DNA of 64,000 bases from an uncultured Clostridia bacterium (GTDB taxonomy: Bacteria; Bacillota; Clostridia; Saccharofermentanales; Saccharofermentanaceae), in the NCBI GenBank assembly GCA_946403085.1, contig CAMIYM010000002.1, forward strand, positions 124,001 to 188,000, written 5' to 3'. Below the pieces are notes generated by a model. It did not search any database and was not told the DNA's origin. It worked only from the letters and a program-made list of their open reading frames with translations. A program made the position numbers and the translations under genes. Each line of letters opens with the position of its first letter. Position 1 is the first letter of the stretch. Positions 1 to 7,834 of the stretch are shown one piece after another.

Positions 1-548
1 AGGCGGTTGATCTTAATAATGGTCTTTACCGAAGCTGTAACAGCCGCTGCACATAAAGCAAACATTGCTATAGAGCACATCAGGTTAAGAACTGCTAATG
101 AATTCGTAAAAGCGGAAGTTATTACTATCGACAGATTAAGAACTGCTGCGAAAAGCATCAGTGCTACGCAGAAGATAAGATAACCGAGTGTGACCTTAAG
201 ACAGTTGATCTGGGAATCAATATCCGAATACAGTTCGATCCCGTTAGGATAATCTTCTGAAAGAGCTCTTGCGTAGACCCAGCATCTGCCAGGATAGTTT
301 ATCCAGCAGACAACCTTTATTCCCATCTCTTCAAGGAACCTGAAATACTTCTGATTCTCTGCACTGTAAGCAGATCCCTTAAGGAACAGTTCCTTATACT
401 TATACTTGTTTGCTTCTGTCTCTTCGAATTCAAAAGTCAGTCTTCCAGCATGTTCAAGAGAATATCCGTGTGAAGCCATCTCATTGATCCAAGCCTCTTC
501 TTTCTCGAGTTCCCAGATCCAGAAAATCTTATGAATGACTCTGCGCAT
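1..548 (-). CDS. DUF2812-family membrane protein, cut by window edge
   Basis: The first 182 or so residues are visible; the C-terminus lies outside the window. The N-terminus carries the KIFWIWELEKEEAWINEM pattern typical of DUF2812 proteins, followed by a soluble part of about 115 residues and then two hydrophobic spans near residues 123-145 and 152-172. The ATG at 546-548 has a GGGAGG ribosome site six bases upstream and starts one base after the stop of the PadR gene. DUF2812 genes are very often paired with padR in Firmicutes, so this is probably the target gene of that repressor. The molecular role is unknown; a membrane stress or envelope role is only a guess. Confidence 0.75.
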   Translation of the reverse strand, partial: MRRVIHKIFWIWELEKEEAWINEMASHGYSLEHAGRLTFEFEETEANKYKYKELFLKGSAYSAENQKYFRFLEEMGIKVVCWINYPGRCWVYARALSEDYPNGIELYSDIDSQINCLKVTLGYLIFCVALMLFAAVLNLSIVITSAFTNSLAVLNLMCSIAMFALCAAAVTASVKTIIKINR

Positions 549-549
549 A

Positions 550-861
550 TCAGTTTCCTCCCAAAATCCTCTTGCCGTTATCAACGAGTTCAGAGAGCCT
601 TGCAAGTTCTTCTTTGAGCACGGTCAGACCATTTCCGGTGATCACATACTCTTTCTTGCGGCTTTCCGGATTCTCCGGCAGAGCATCTATCCATCCCTTC
701 TCAACGAGCGAATTAAGCGCTCCGTATAATGTACCCGCGGCGAGCTTCACCCGCCCTCCTGACAGTTCTTCCACATTCTGGATTATTCCGTATCCGTGAA
801 GCGGTTTCTGAAGCGACAACAATATGTAGAAGACTGCTTCGGTTAACGCTAACTGTGGCAT
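550..861 (-). CDS. PadR-family transcriptional repressor
   Basis: The 103-residue protein is a complete short PadR regulator. It has the winged-helix start (residues 1-75) with the family pattern YGYGII-like HGYGIIQNVEELSGG and AAGTLYGALNSLVEKGWI, then a short C-terminal helix for dimerisation. The start has a GGAGG site 8 bases upstream. It is the first gene of a two-gene operon with the DUF2812 gene (one-base gap). Its own promoter contains two matching palindromes, so it most likely represses itself and the membrane protein. The inducer is not evident. Confidence 0.88.
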   Translation of the reverse strand: MPQLALTEAVFYILLSLQKPLHGYGIIQNVEELSGGRVKLAAGTLYGALNSLVEKGWIDALPENPESRKKEYVITGNGLTVLKEELARLSELVDNGKRILGGN

Positions 862-877
862 ATCCTTATTCCTCCTT

Positions 878-927
878 TATATCGGCTTCCGATATATCGT
901 ATCCCGAGTATATCGCCTGCCGATATA
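878..927 (-). promoter_or_regulatory. Pair of PadR-type operators
   Basis: Two related palindromes lie upstream of padR: TATATCGG-CTT-CCGATATA at 878-896 and TATATCG-CCTGC-CGATATA at 909-927. Their centres are 31 bases apart, about three helical turns, so two dimers would bind the same face. The second one fills the space between the -10 and -35 elements; the first covers the likely start of transcription. This arrangement predicts steric repression. Confidence 0.75.
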
Positions 928-935
928 GTTGTCAA
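907..935 (-). promoter_or_regulatory. Sigma-A promoter of padR-DUF2812 operon
   Basis: On the minus strand the -35 is TTGACA (930-935), the spacer is 17 bases and the -10 is TATACT (907-912). This is close to the full consensus, which fits a strong promoter held off by the overlapping operators. Confidence 0.85.
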
Positions 936-1102
936 GTACCAATCGCATACTTTTCGAAAACAGGATATTCTCCGATAATCAACACCTGCATCCCGGTCTG
1001 TTGCTTAAGCGATAAAAGAACCCGGTATTGTTCATAGTACGGCGCCTTCAGCGATGGTTAAATATGCACATCAAACAACCAAGCGAAAGGCGGGAACATA
1101 AA

Positions 1103-1378
1103 ATGAGAGCAATGAATATACCGGTTAAGAAGCTTGAGATCGAAGATCTCGAACAGATAAGCGGAGGAAGTACCGCTATCAGCCCCAGGATCTTATATGC
1201 AAACGATACTTTGATCCAGAGCACGAGCTTTACAACTGAACAAGCAGTAACAATGGGCAAAGTCTATAACGATGTTTTCGAGAAGGTAAAGGACTTTTTC
1301 GCCGGTGTTCCGAAGCTCTGTGCCGACACTAGGGTAATGCCAGTAATTATCTCACACATCACAAGTCTTCACTGTTGA
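1103..1378 (+). CDS. Putative double-glycine leader peptide (bacteriocin-like precursor)
   Basis: A 91-residue ORF starts at ATG 1103 after an AAAGGCGGG ribosome site. An in-frame ORF extends further upstream, but this start has the best site. The N-terminus, with KKLEIEDLEQISGG at about residues 9-22, matches double-glycine leaders of class II bacteriocins and related exported peptides, where cleavage follows GG. The remaining 69 residues have no family I recognise and contain two cysteines. No C39 peptidase exporter is adjacent; the nearest exporter is the ABC gene at 4647-6335, which lacks a peptidase domain. The last codons fall inside an inverted repeat, so the true C-terminus may have been altered. 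It could also be a chance ORF. Confidence 0.45.
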   Translation: MRAMNIPVKKLEIEDLEQISGGSTAISPRILYANDTLIQSTSFTTEQAVTMGKVYNDVFEKVKDFFAGVPKLCADTRVMPVIISHITSLHC

Positions 1379-1390
1379 TCTGAAGACTTG
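1362..1390. repeat. Perfect 10 bp inverted repeat at end of the leader-peptide ORF
   Basis: CAAGTCTTCA (1362-1371) and TGAAGACTTG (1381-1390) pair perfectly around a nine-base loop that contains the stop codon of the GG-leader ORF. No T-run follows directly, so a terminator is uncertain. The 250 bases from here to 1641 hold no convincing gene; a short ATAACCG/CGGTTAT stem (1625-1645) sits at the stop of the next gene on the minus strand. Confidence 0.5.
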
Positions 1391-1641
1391 GATCCCATAT
1401 AGCGATAGCACAAACGGCTGAGGTTTTTTCGATCCGACCAGGCCTGCCGGCTTAAGCGCCGCATGCCAAAGGATATGAAGCACAGGAGCGGGACCTTTCC
1501 CATCTCCCCCCTTCCCCCATACAAAACGTCCTGCTCCAATCGTGCGATTCGCAACACTAAAAAATACGGCAGCGGATTTGGCGGAGAGCCTTATCCAATG
1601 CCGCATTTTAGTTGCATCTTACCTATAACCGTTAAGCCCGG

Positions 1642-3948
1642 TTATGTGATTATCAGTTCATCCTTTGACATGATCAGGTCTTCGAATTCATCGACCGGTA
1701 TGGGCTTCGAGAAGTAATAACCCTGGAAGAGCTTGCATCCCTTTGCTACCAGGAAATCGTACTGGTCACGTGTCTCGACACCTTCTGTAAGGGAAGTCAT
1801 ACCGAGATCCAATGAGAGATTGATGACATTCTTTACGATGGTATCTGCCTTCTGAATATCATCGGATTTGCCGAGGAAGTTCATGTCGATCTTGAGGACA
1901 TCAACAGGAATGTTCTTAAGCATGTTGAGTGAGGAATAACCGCTTCCGAAGTCGTCCATCTCCACGACGAATCCGTAATCTCTGAACTCATCCATGATGG
2001 CAACGATCTTATCGGAATCGTTGACCATGACCGTCTCGGTTATCTCCACACGAAGATGCTTAGGATCCACGCCATGTTCTTCAACGAGATCATGGATATA
2101 CTTCGGTACATCAAGATAGTAGAAATCCTTGGGCGAGATGTTTACTGATATGAAAAGGTCCCATCCGCGTGCCTTCCATCTGGAAAGGATCTCGCAGGCA
2201 CAGCGCCACATATACTTATCGACTTCTGCGATCATGCCGTTCCTCTCAAGAGAAGGAATGAACTTGAAAGGTGCGAGGAAACCATGTTCCTTGTGGATCC
2301 AGCGGACAAGCGCCTCGCATCCTACGATATTTCCCTCATTGTCAGCAATAGGCTGGAGATAAGGTCTGATATCCTGATTCTTGATCGCATCAGCAAGCTG
2401 GGCAGCGATCTCCTGATTCCAAAGGATCTCGGCACGGAGCTCATCGTCATAGGAAGCTATGTACTTGGAGTCATCATTTTCGATCGAGGACAGAGCAAGA
2501 CGTGCGTTAGAGAAGATAACATTGACATCTGCATCGCTTCTGTCGACTTCGCTTACACCGATCTGGACCTGCATCGGATACTTGGCAGTGTCCTTCTCGA
2601 TGGTTACATGGCAAAGCGCATCCTCGATCTTCTTGGAATCATATTCCTCCTTCGGCATAAGGATTCCGAAGTTAGCTCCGCTGAGTCGTCCGTAAACGCA
2701 CTTTCTGGAGAAGAGTCCTTTCATCTTATCTGTAAAGCACTTGATTCCGTAGTCGCCGAATTCATTTCCGAAAATATCATTAACGAGCTTAAAGCTCTTG
2801 ATATTGATATAGAGCGCCATGTAGTCGATATCCTTATGAATATCGATGTTCTGCTTGATGATCTTGAAAAGCTGGTCCTTTGTAAAAAGACCTGTAAGTC
2901 TGTCGTGAGTAGCTTCATACAGATCTTTTCTGATCCTGAGCTGCTCTTCGGTAACATCCTTGACCATCAGATAGTAACCTGTGATCCTGCCCTTTTCGTT
3001 GACAACGTCACGGTTCTCAAAGTTATAGTACTTAACACTGTCTCCGGCACCGGTCGTATGCTGCTCTGACCAATTGCCTCTGTGAAGACTGATGTTAAAA
3101 AGATATTCAAGATACTCAGGTGCTTTGTCACAGTTCTCTTCACTTACGCCTACCAATATCCCGGCCGCATTATTGACCCAGACACAGCGTCCTCTCGGTG
3201 TGAATATGAAACATGCATCTTTACCATTGGATACAATACCTGAAAGCATTCTGTCCAGGAGTTTCAACGGTCTGTAATGGATGGCAAAATAGTAAACCAG
3301 AACTCCCAAGACACCAAAGCCGATCATGGAACGGTCGATAGGGCTATTGGAGATGATGTAGTAGGTTTCCCATCCGGACACGATACCCATTGCAACAAGG
3401 ATGATCGAGTAACGTTCTCTGTAGATCCTGGATGCTCTGATCGTAGCAACAGAAAAACCTATGATGACCAGAAGGAAGATTCCGTAGTCGACGATTCTGT
3501 GGAATGCCTGTCCTGCAAGGGGCTTTAATACGTAAAAGACCTGATTCTTGTAAACTGTCCACTCAATGTCAAATGCATGTCCCGTGATAGGGTTGATCAA
3601 AAGCTGCAGTGAATCGGCAACAAGAAGATACTGTACCCAGGCAGGTGCTTTTCTTTCCCTTCTGTTACCTTTGCAGTAAGCTTCCGTGAATTTCATCAGC
3701 TCATAGACAACAAAGTCCATACCTACAAAGTAGATATAGTTTCCGACGAGAGCCATCATTTTATTACGGGCAACTACAATAATAGCGTTTCCGAGGATAG
3801 GCGGAATAAATGCCAGATCAAGCCAGAACACTGCCTGACCCAACGCCTTGTAATGACGCTTGGCATTCAGCGCACACATCAACAATGTGAGTATCAGAAG
3901 AATAAAGATGCCCGCATATATGAACCTGATGCTGTAGTATGTGTTCAT
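1642..3948 (-). CDS. Membrane 7TM-PAS-GGDEF-EAL protein, likely c-di-GMP phosphodiesterase
   Basis: The 768-residue protein has about seven N-terminal membrane spans (residues 10-225, 7TM sensor type), a PAS-like domain (about 235-340), a GGDEF-like domain (345-500) and an EAL domain (about 515-765). The cyclase signature is degenerate: SGANF at 423-427 replaces GGDEF, so it should not make c-di-GMP and may instead bind GTP. The EAL domain keeps EALVRW (545-550), DDFGSGYSS, the KID lysine and TEGVET, as expected for an active phosphodiesterase. The protein would lower c-di-GMP in response to a membrane or outer signal. It is transcribed alone. Confidence 0.9.
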   Translation of the reverse strand: MNTYYSIRFIYAGIFILLILTLLMCALNAKRHYKALGQAVFWLDLAFIPPILGNAIIVVARNKMMALVGNYIYFVGMDFVVYELMKFTEAYCKGNRRERKAPAWVQYLLVADSLQLLINPITGHAFDIEWTVYKNQVFYVLKPLAGQAFHRIVDYGIFLLVIIGFSVATIRASRIYRERYSIILVAMGIVSGWETYYIISNSPIDRSMIGFGVLGVLVYYFAIHYRPLKLLDRMLSGIVSNGKDACFIFTPRGRCVWVNNAAGILVGVSEENCDKAPEYLEYLFNISLHRGNWSEQHTTGAGDSVKYYNFENRDVVNEKGRITGYYLMVKDVTEEQLRIRKDLYEATHDRLTGLFTKDQLFKIIKQNIDIHKDIDYMALYINIKSFKLVNDIFGNEFGDYGIKCFTDKMKGLFSRKCVYGRLSGANFGILMPKEEYDSKKIEDALCHVTIEKDTAKYPMQVQIGVSEVDRSDADVNVIFSNARLALSSIENDDSKYIASYDDELRAEILWNQEIAAQLADAIKNQDIRPYLQPIADNEGNIVGCEALVRWIHKEHGFLAPFKFIPSLERNGMIAEVDKYMWRCACEILSRWKARGWDLFISVNISPKDFYYLDVPKYIHDLVEEHGVDPKHLRVEITETVMVNDSDKIVAIMDEFRDYGFVVEMDDFGSGYSSLNMLKNIPVDVLKIDMNFLGKSDDIQKADTIVKNVINLSLDLGMTSLTEGVETRDQYDFLVAKGCKLFQGYYFSKPIPVDEFEDLIMSKDELIIT

Positions 3949-4196
3949 GACCTCTCCCTGATCTTATATAGACATTTTATCGACTTTATCACCTTCATTA
4001 TAAGGGAGGGCTTGTTACACACTCATCACCGCTTTATTAAATAATTTGAAACAAAACAAATAAAGGGGTTTGAGACCGCCCGGCAGAGATCCGGCATTCT
4101 TATTCTGTCATAAGTTTGTATCATCGCATTAACGGCAGTGTTGCTATCGTGTGATAAAATACCAAAAACAAAGAGAAGGAAAAAGGGTTTAATCAT

Positions 4197-4646
4197 ATGG
4201 AAAAGAAACAGACAATCATTATATTAGCGGGCGTACTCGTGCTTCTGGTCATCATCGTAGGAGTAGTGATCGGTGTCAGGTCATGCAGCAAGGAACCGGA
4301 ACTCTTACCGTCAAATACAACCTCATCATCTTCAGATACAACTGCTGCAACCACATCTGAGAGCAGCACGGAAGCTGCTACATCCACCACAGAAGAAGAG
4401 ACCACCACAACAGCCGCTGATGCAACTGCACCTTCATTACCCGATGTCGATGATGGTGGAAACGGCGATGAGACAAAGGCTACCACTAAGGCTACTGCAA
4501 AAGCCACAAAGAAGCCGACAACCAAGCCTACATCAGCTACCAAGAGCACATCTTCATCTTCTGAGACAAGCGGCACATCAGCTTCAGGTACAACAGCGGA
4601 CGATGACGAAGGCGTTATCGAGCTGCCTTTCATCCCTGCCGACTGA
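4197..4646 (+). CDS. Membrane-anchored Thr/Ser/Lys-rich surface protein
   Basis: This 149-residue protein has one N-terminal hydrophobic span (about residues 7-27) followed by RSCSKE. A cysteine follows the span, but arginine at -2 makes a lipobox doubtful, so a transmembrane anchor is more likely. The rest is low-complexity sequence rich in Thr, Ser, Ala and Lys, with repeats such as TTKATTKATAKATKKPTTKPT near the middle, resembling an extracellular linker or glycosylated stalk. There is no globular domain. The start has an AAGG-rich site. Its stop codon directly abuts the stop of the convergent ABC gene. Function unknown. Confidence 0.65.
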   Translation: MEKKQTIIILAGVLVLLVIIVGVVIGVRSCSKEPELLPSNTTSSSSDTTAATTSESSTEAATSTTEEETTTTAADATAPSLPDVDDGGNGDETKATTKATAKATKKPTTKPTSATKSTSSSSETSGTSASGTTADDDEGVIELPFIPAD

Positions 4647-6335
4647 TCAGAATCCGATCACCTTATCACAGATCTCAAGCGCTGCCGGACGGTGCGTTAC
4701 TATTATGACTGTCTTATCGGTAAGTGAACGGAGATTCTCAAGGACTTTTTTCTCGGTAACATCATCAAGCGCACTGGTGGCTTCATCAAGAAGCAGTACC
4801 GGTGAGCCTGAGAAGACCGCACGTGCTATCGCTATGCGCTGCATCTGACCTTCAGAAAGGCCAGTTCCGCGCTCACCAAGAACAGTGTCTATACCGTTAT
4901 CGAGTTCGTTGATGAATTCATCTGCACAGGCTATCTTAAGAGCCGAATTGATGCGCTCCTCATCAGATGAATGAGCCTTATCCGCGAAGCTTACGATATC
5001 ACGGACAGTGCCGCTCATGAGCTTATTGCCCTGCGGCACATATGCGAAAAGTCTGTTCCAGGACGAATTGAGTTCCTTCTCCACGCCGGCGGAATCACGT
5101 ATGTAACACTGACCTTTATCAGGCTTGTAGATACCCATGAGAAGCATAAGCGCGGTAGATTTGCCGCAGCCGCTGTGACCGGTAAATGCAGCATATTCGC
5201 CCTTCCCTATCTCAAGATTGATCCCGCTTACGGCAACGGGCATATTGTCTTTACTTACCCCGTTAACCTTGTCTGACGCCGGATAATATGTGTAGGAGAT
5301 ATCCTTAAGGCCAATGCTCTTGAAGGAGTTGCGGTAGAAATCATTAACCTCGTCAAGCGTCCTGGCGTCCCCTACTATGTCATCGTCAAAACTCTCGATC
5401 TCCATGAGACGTTCAGCACTTGCCAGCATCTGGTACCAGCGCGGAAGGTATCCCGTGATATTCGCGAAAGGTGACTGTATCTGTGTGATCAGCTGTGTGA
5501 TCGCAGTCAGGGTTCCGTATGTGATCGAACCTGTAAGTATCCCGTAACCGCAGTAGATGATGCCGAAGATATACATGCCGTTCATGGCACCTCCGAATCC
5601 GAAGTTACAGATATTGGAAAAGCGCATTCTCTTAAGCCGGGCCTTCTTGTGTTCGCCGGTCTTCCGGTGGGCCTCTTCTTCCGTCATGTCTTCCGCTGCA
5701 AAGGAACGGATGACCATAAGGCTTGATATCCTCTCCTGCATGAAGATCCTTACAGCTCCGTCCTTTTCCTGAACTTTCTTGTGGAGCTTTTTCATGTTCT
5801 TTCTGAAGGCAAATGTCAGAAGAGCAAGAAGTATACCCAAAGGGATGATTATCAGAGCAAAACGCAGATCGAGCACGGTGATCATGACAAGTGCCGATAT
5901 CATCTTCACTGCCATGCCGGCAAATCCCGGGATTATCTCTGTGTAGTTGTTTGCGATGAGCGTGGTGTCATTCGTAAGCCTGTTAAGCCACTCCCCGGAG
6001 TGTATCGCGCTCACACGGCCGTAATCTTTTCGAAGGATGTTGTGCATCAGACGTTCCTTGAAAAGGTTCTCAAATGTCGCACGGGACAACTCCGAAAGCC
6101 AGCGGGAAACCGCATTAAGGATCAGCTGGAACAGCACGAGCGAGATTATGGATATCACATTGAGGATGAAGCCGTCTTTATTCTTCGCGACTGCACTGTC
6201 GACGATGCCTCTTAAGAACAGCGCATAGAGAACACCGCTCGCACCGATAAGGCACTGAACGGCCGTAAGAAGAAGGATGTATGCCTTCTTGCCGCCTGGG
6301 ACTTTATATAGCCACTTTACTGCGCTGTTTTGCAT
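4647..6335 (-). CDS. ABC exporter, fused permease and ATPase (type IV/MsbA-like)
   Basis: The 562-residue half-transporter has six membrane spans in residues 15-290 and an ATPase domain in 330-562. Visible motifs are Walker A GHSGCGKS (386-393), signature LSEGQ (493-497), Walker B VLLLDEATSALD, and the H-loop VTHRP. It works as a dimer to export a substrate. There is no N-terminal C39 peptidase domain. It overlaps the S26 peptidase gene by 19 bases and is the last of four coupled genes starting with the PqqD-like gene. That context suggests export of a small modified peptide, but the substrate is inferred only. Confidence 0.85.
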   Translation of the reverse strand: MQNSAVKWLYKVPGGKKAYILLLTAVQCLIGASGVLYALFLRGIVDSAVAKNKDGFILNVISIISLVLFQLILNAVSRWLSELSRATFENLFKERLMHNILRKDYGRVSAIHSGEWLNRLTNDTTLIANNYTEIIPGFAGMAVKMISALVMITVLDLRFALIIIPLGILLALLTFAFRKNMKKLHKKVQEKDGAVRIFMQERISSLMVIRSFAAEDMTEEEAHRKTGEHKKARLKRMRFSNICNFGFGGAMNGMYIFGIIYCGYGILTGSITYGTLTAITQLITQIQSPFANITGYLPRWYQMLASAERLMEIESFDDDIVGDARTLDEVNDFYRNSFKSIGLKDISYTYYPASDKVNGVSKDNMPVAVSGINLEIGKGEYAAFTGHSGCGKSTALMLLMGIYKPDKGQCYIRDSAGVEKELNSSWNRLFAYVPQGNKLMSGTVRDIVSFADKAHSSDEERINSALKIACADEFINELDNGIDTVLGERGTGLSEGQMQRIAIARAVFSGSPVLLLDEATSALDDVTEKKVLENLRSLTDKTVIIVTHRPAALEICDKVIGF

Positions 6336-6769
6336 TTTCCCGTAAGTTTTCTCTTGATCTTTCCTGCCAGGATCCTAGCTTCCATAAATATAACACGAAC
6401 AGGATATACGGCATACCAGAATCTGGTATAGAACCTGTATCCGAATCCGTTGAAGTTAACTTCTTTCCCCTTCCTGACGAGCGAAGTCAGAACGCCGATT
6501 ATCTGGTCATCTGTTATGCCATATTCTTTTCTAAGGCAGTTATCTCCCAGGATCACATAATCGTTGTCGCGCACCTTAACGATACGGTGCAGAACGTACT
6601 GATTGCCGCCGCGCTTATAGAGCGGGATATCGTATTTCTTAAGTCTGCCTTCAGGCTTTGTAATGATCAGGATATCCCTGTTCTGCTTAATCAGAGGACG
6701 CATGCTGACGCCCGCATTCCTATATATGAGTTTGCCGCTCCTCTCGAGCTCTTCTTCAAAACTCGCCAT
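6317..6769 (-). CDS. S24/S26-family (SipW-like) signal peptidase
   Basis: The 150-residue protein shows the S26 pattern: the nucleophile Ser22 in GVSMRPL, the second catalytic residue His61 in VLHRIV, and the conserved VILGDN. The Ser-His pair is the archaeal/ER or SipW type, not the Ser-Lys bacterial type. A clear N-terminal membrane anchor is missing; a weakly hydrophobic stretch lies near the C-terminus. I chose ATG 6769 because AGGTGA sits five bases upstream; a GTG at 6778 overlapping the kinase stop is the alternative. In this operon it may trim an exported peptide. Confidence 0.75.
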   Translation of the reverse strand: MASFEEELERSGKLIYRNAGVSMRPLIKQNRDILIITKPEGRLKKYDIPLYKRGGNQYVLHRIVKVRDNDYVILGDNCLRKEYGITDDQIIGVLTSLVRKGKEVNFNGFGYRFYTRFWYAVYPVRVIFMEARILAGKIKRKLTGKCKTAQ

Positions 6770-6774
6770 CAGGA

Positions 6775-7479
6775 TCACCTGCTCATGAATTCATAAGAGA
6801 CTTTGGCAGCGGAGATGTCCATGTTGCATCCCAGCCTGTAGAATCCTATCCGGCCGCTCATCCTGTCGATAAGTTCAAGTGTCTTTTGAAGTGCGGATAT
6901 ATCATTCGGGCGGTACACCTGCTGCATTATCGCAGGATACGCTTCCGCCCTGGTGATCTTTTCGATATGGTTGTCAGAAGAACGCTCAAGGATGCAGATG
7001 GCTTTAAGCGGAACTGCAATATCCGTGGAAAGCCTGTGCTTACCGGCATAAGGTGTGCCGTATATTGTAACCTCATCGCCGATCCTGATCAGAGGTTTGT
7101 CATCGTTGACCATGACAGCTCTGTCTCCAAGGAGCTTCCTCCAGAGTGCTGTATGCGTTGATTTGCCTGTACCGGAAGGTGCCGTGAACAGGTAAGCTTT
7201 GCCGTCGACTGCTATGGCAGATCCGTGGAAAAGAATAGTGTCGAATTCAGGCATCTTCTCTGAGATCTTGCGGTATACTGCGAGTTCTTCGAGATATGCA
7301 TCCGAGTTATTGCCTTGCTCAGCCCTTGCCCTCTCATATCCGATATCATCCTCTGTGATCTCAACTGCAAAATCATAAGGACCATCCGTCTGATAGTCCT
7401 TACAATAAAGGTGCACCTGCTCGAAAAGAGAATGCACTTCAACGATCTTATCCGCGAATCTGTACCTGCCGGTCATCAT
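6775..7479 (-). CDS. HPr-kinase/PEPCK-like P-loop kinase
   Basis: The 234-residue protein has a P-loop at 100-108 (APSGTGKST) with the H/T context of the HprK/PEP-carboxykinase fold, followed by VNDDKP (124-129) and GTPYAGKH (141-148). True HprK has a longer N-terminal domain, so this is the shorter HprK-related type found in peptide-maturation clusters such as kinase-bearing lasso peptide loci. It overlaps the PqqD-like gene by four bases at ATGATG and the S26 gene follows directly, so all are translationally coupled. It may phosphorylate a precursor peptide; the substrate is unknown. Confidence 0.75.
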   Translation of the reverse strand: MMTGRYRFADKIVEVHSLFEQVHLYCKDYQTDGPYDFAVEITEDDIGYERARAEQGNNSDAYLEELAVYRKISEKMPEFDTILFHGSAIAVDGKAYLFTAPSGTGKSTHTALWRKLLGDRAVMVNDDKPLIRIGDEVTIYGTPYAGKHRLSTDIAVPLKAICILERSSDNHIEKITRAEAYPAIMQQVYRPNDISALQKTLELIDRMSGRIGFYRLGCNMDISAAKVSYEFMSR

Positions 7480-7733
7480 TCGAGAGCGCCGATTTTGTTA
7501 AGTTCTTCAATTACGCGCTTAACGTCTTTCTCGATAGCGCCTTCCGGAGCATCGAATCTCTCACGCATAGCCTTAACGACCTCTTCTTCGGTCGTCTCTT
7601 CCTTAAGAAGATCGATTATCGCACCCATCGTCTTGTTGCCTCTTACCATGCCTGAGAATTCAGCATTGGTCGTGGGAACGAGATAGGACTCGTCTGATGA
7701 ATTATGAGTAATAAAATTGGATTTGAGTTTCAT
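7476..7733 (-). CDS. PqqD-family peptide-binding protein (RRE-like)
   Basis: The 85-residue protein matches the PqqD fold length and pattern: an N-terminal strand pair with SYLVPTTNAEFSGMVRGNKT, then MGAIIDLLKE and the helical part ETTEEEVVKAMRERFDA, ending in VIEELNKIGALE. PqqD domains recognise leader peptides for modifying enzymes. The start has a GGGGAG site nine bases upstream. It leads the operon with the HprK-like, S26 and ABC genes. No precursor ORF with a clear leader was found between 7734 and 7834; the GG-leader ORF at 1103 is the only candidate seen nearby. Confidence 0.8.
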   Translation of the reverse strand: MKLKSNFITHNSSDESYLVPTTNAEFSGMVRGNKTMGAIIDLLKEETTEEEVVKAMRERFDAPEGAIEKDVKRVIEELNKIGALE

Positions 7734-7834
7734 GATATAAACTCCCCGTATGTTTTTTCTTATTTTAACATAAGATAGAATGCCTAATAACGGACATATT
7801 GCCCGTTATCAGGACAGTTATCAGGTCAGCTCCG

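Noticed and set aside
1352..1606. Minus-strand open frames after the leader-peptide ORF
   Set aside because: They overlap inverted repeats, lack ribosome sites and show no family pattern.
4273..4848. A 191-codon frame overlapping the Thr-rich protein gene
   Set aside because: It is a shifted frame of low-complexity DNA (rich in Gln, His, Leu) and runs into the convergent ABC gene.
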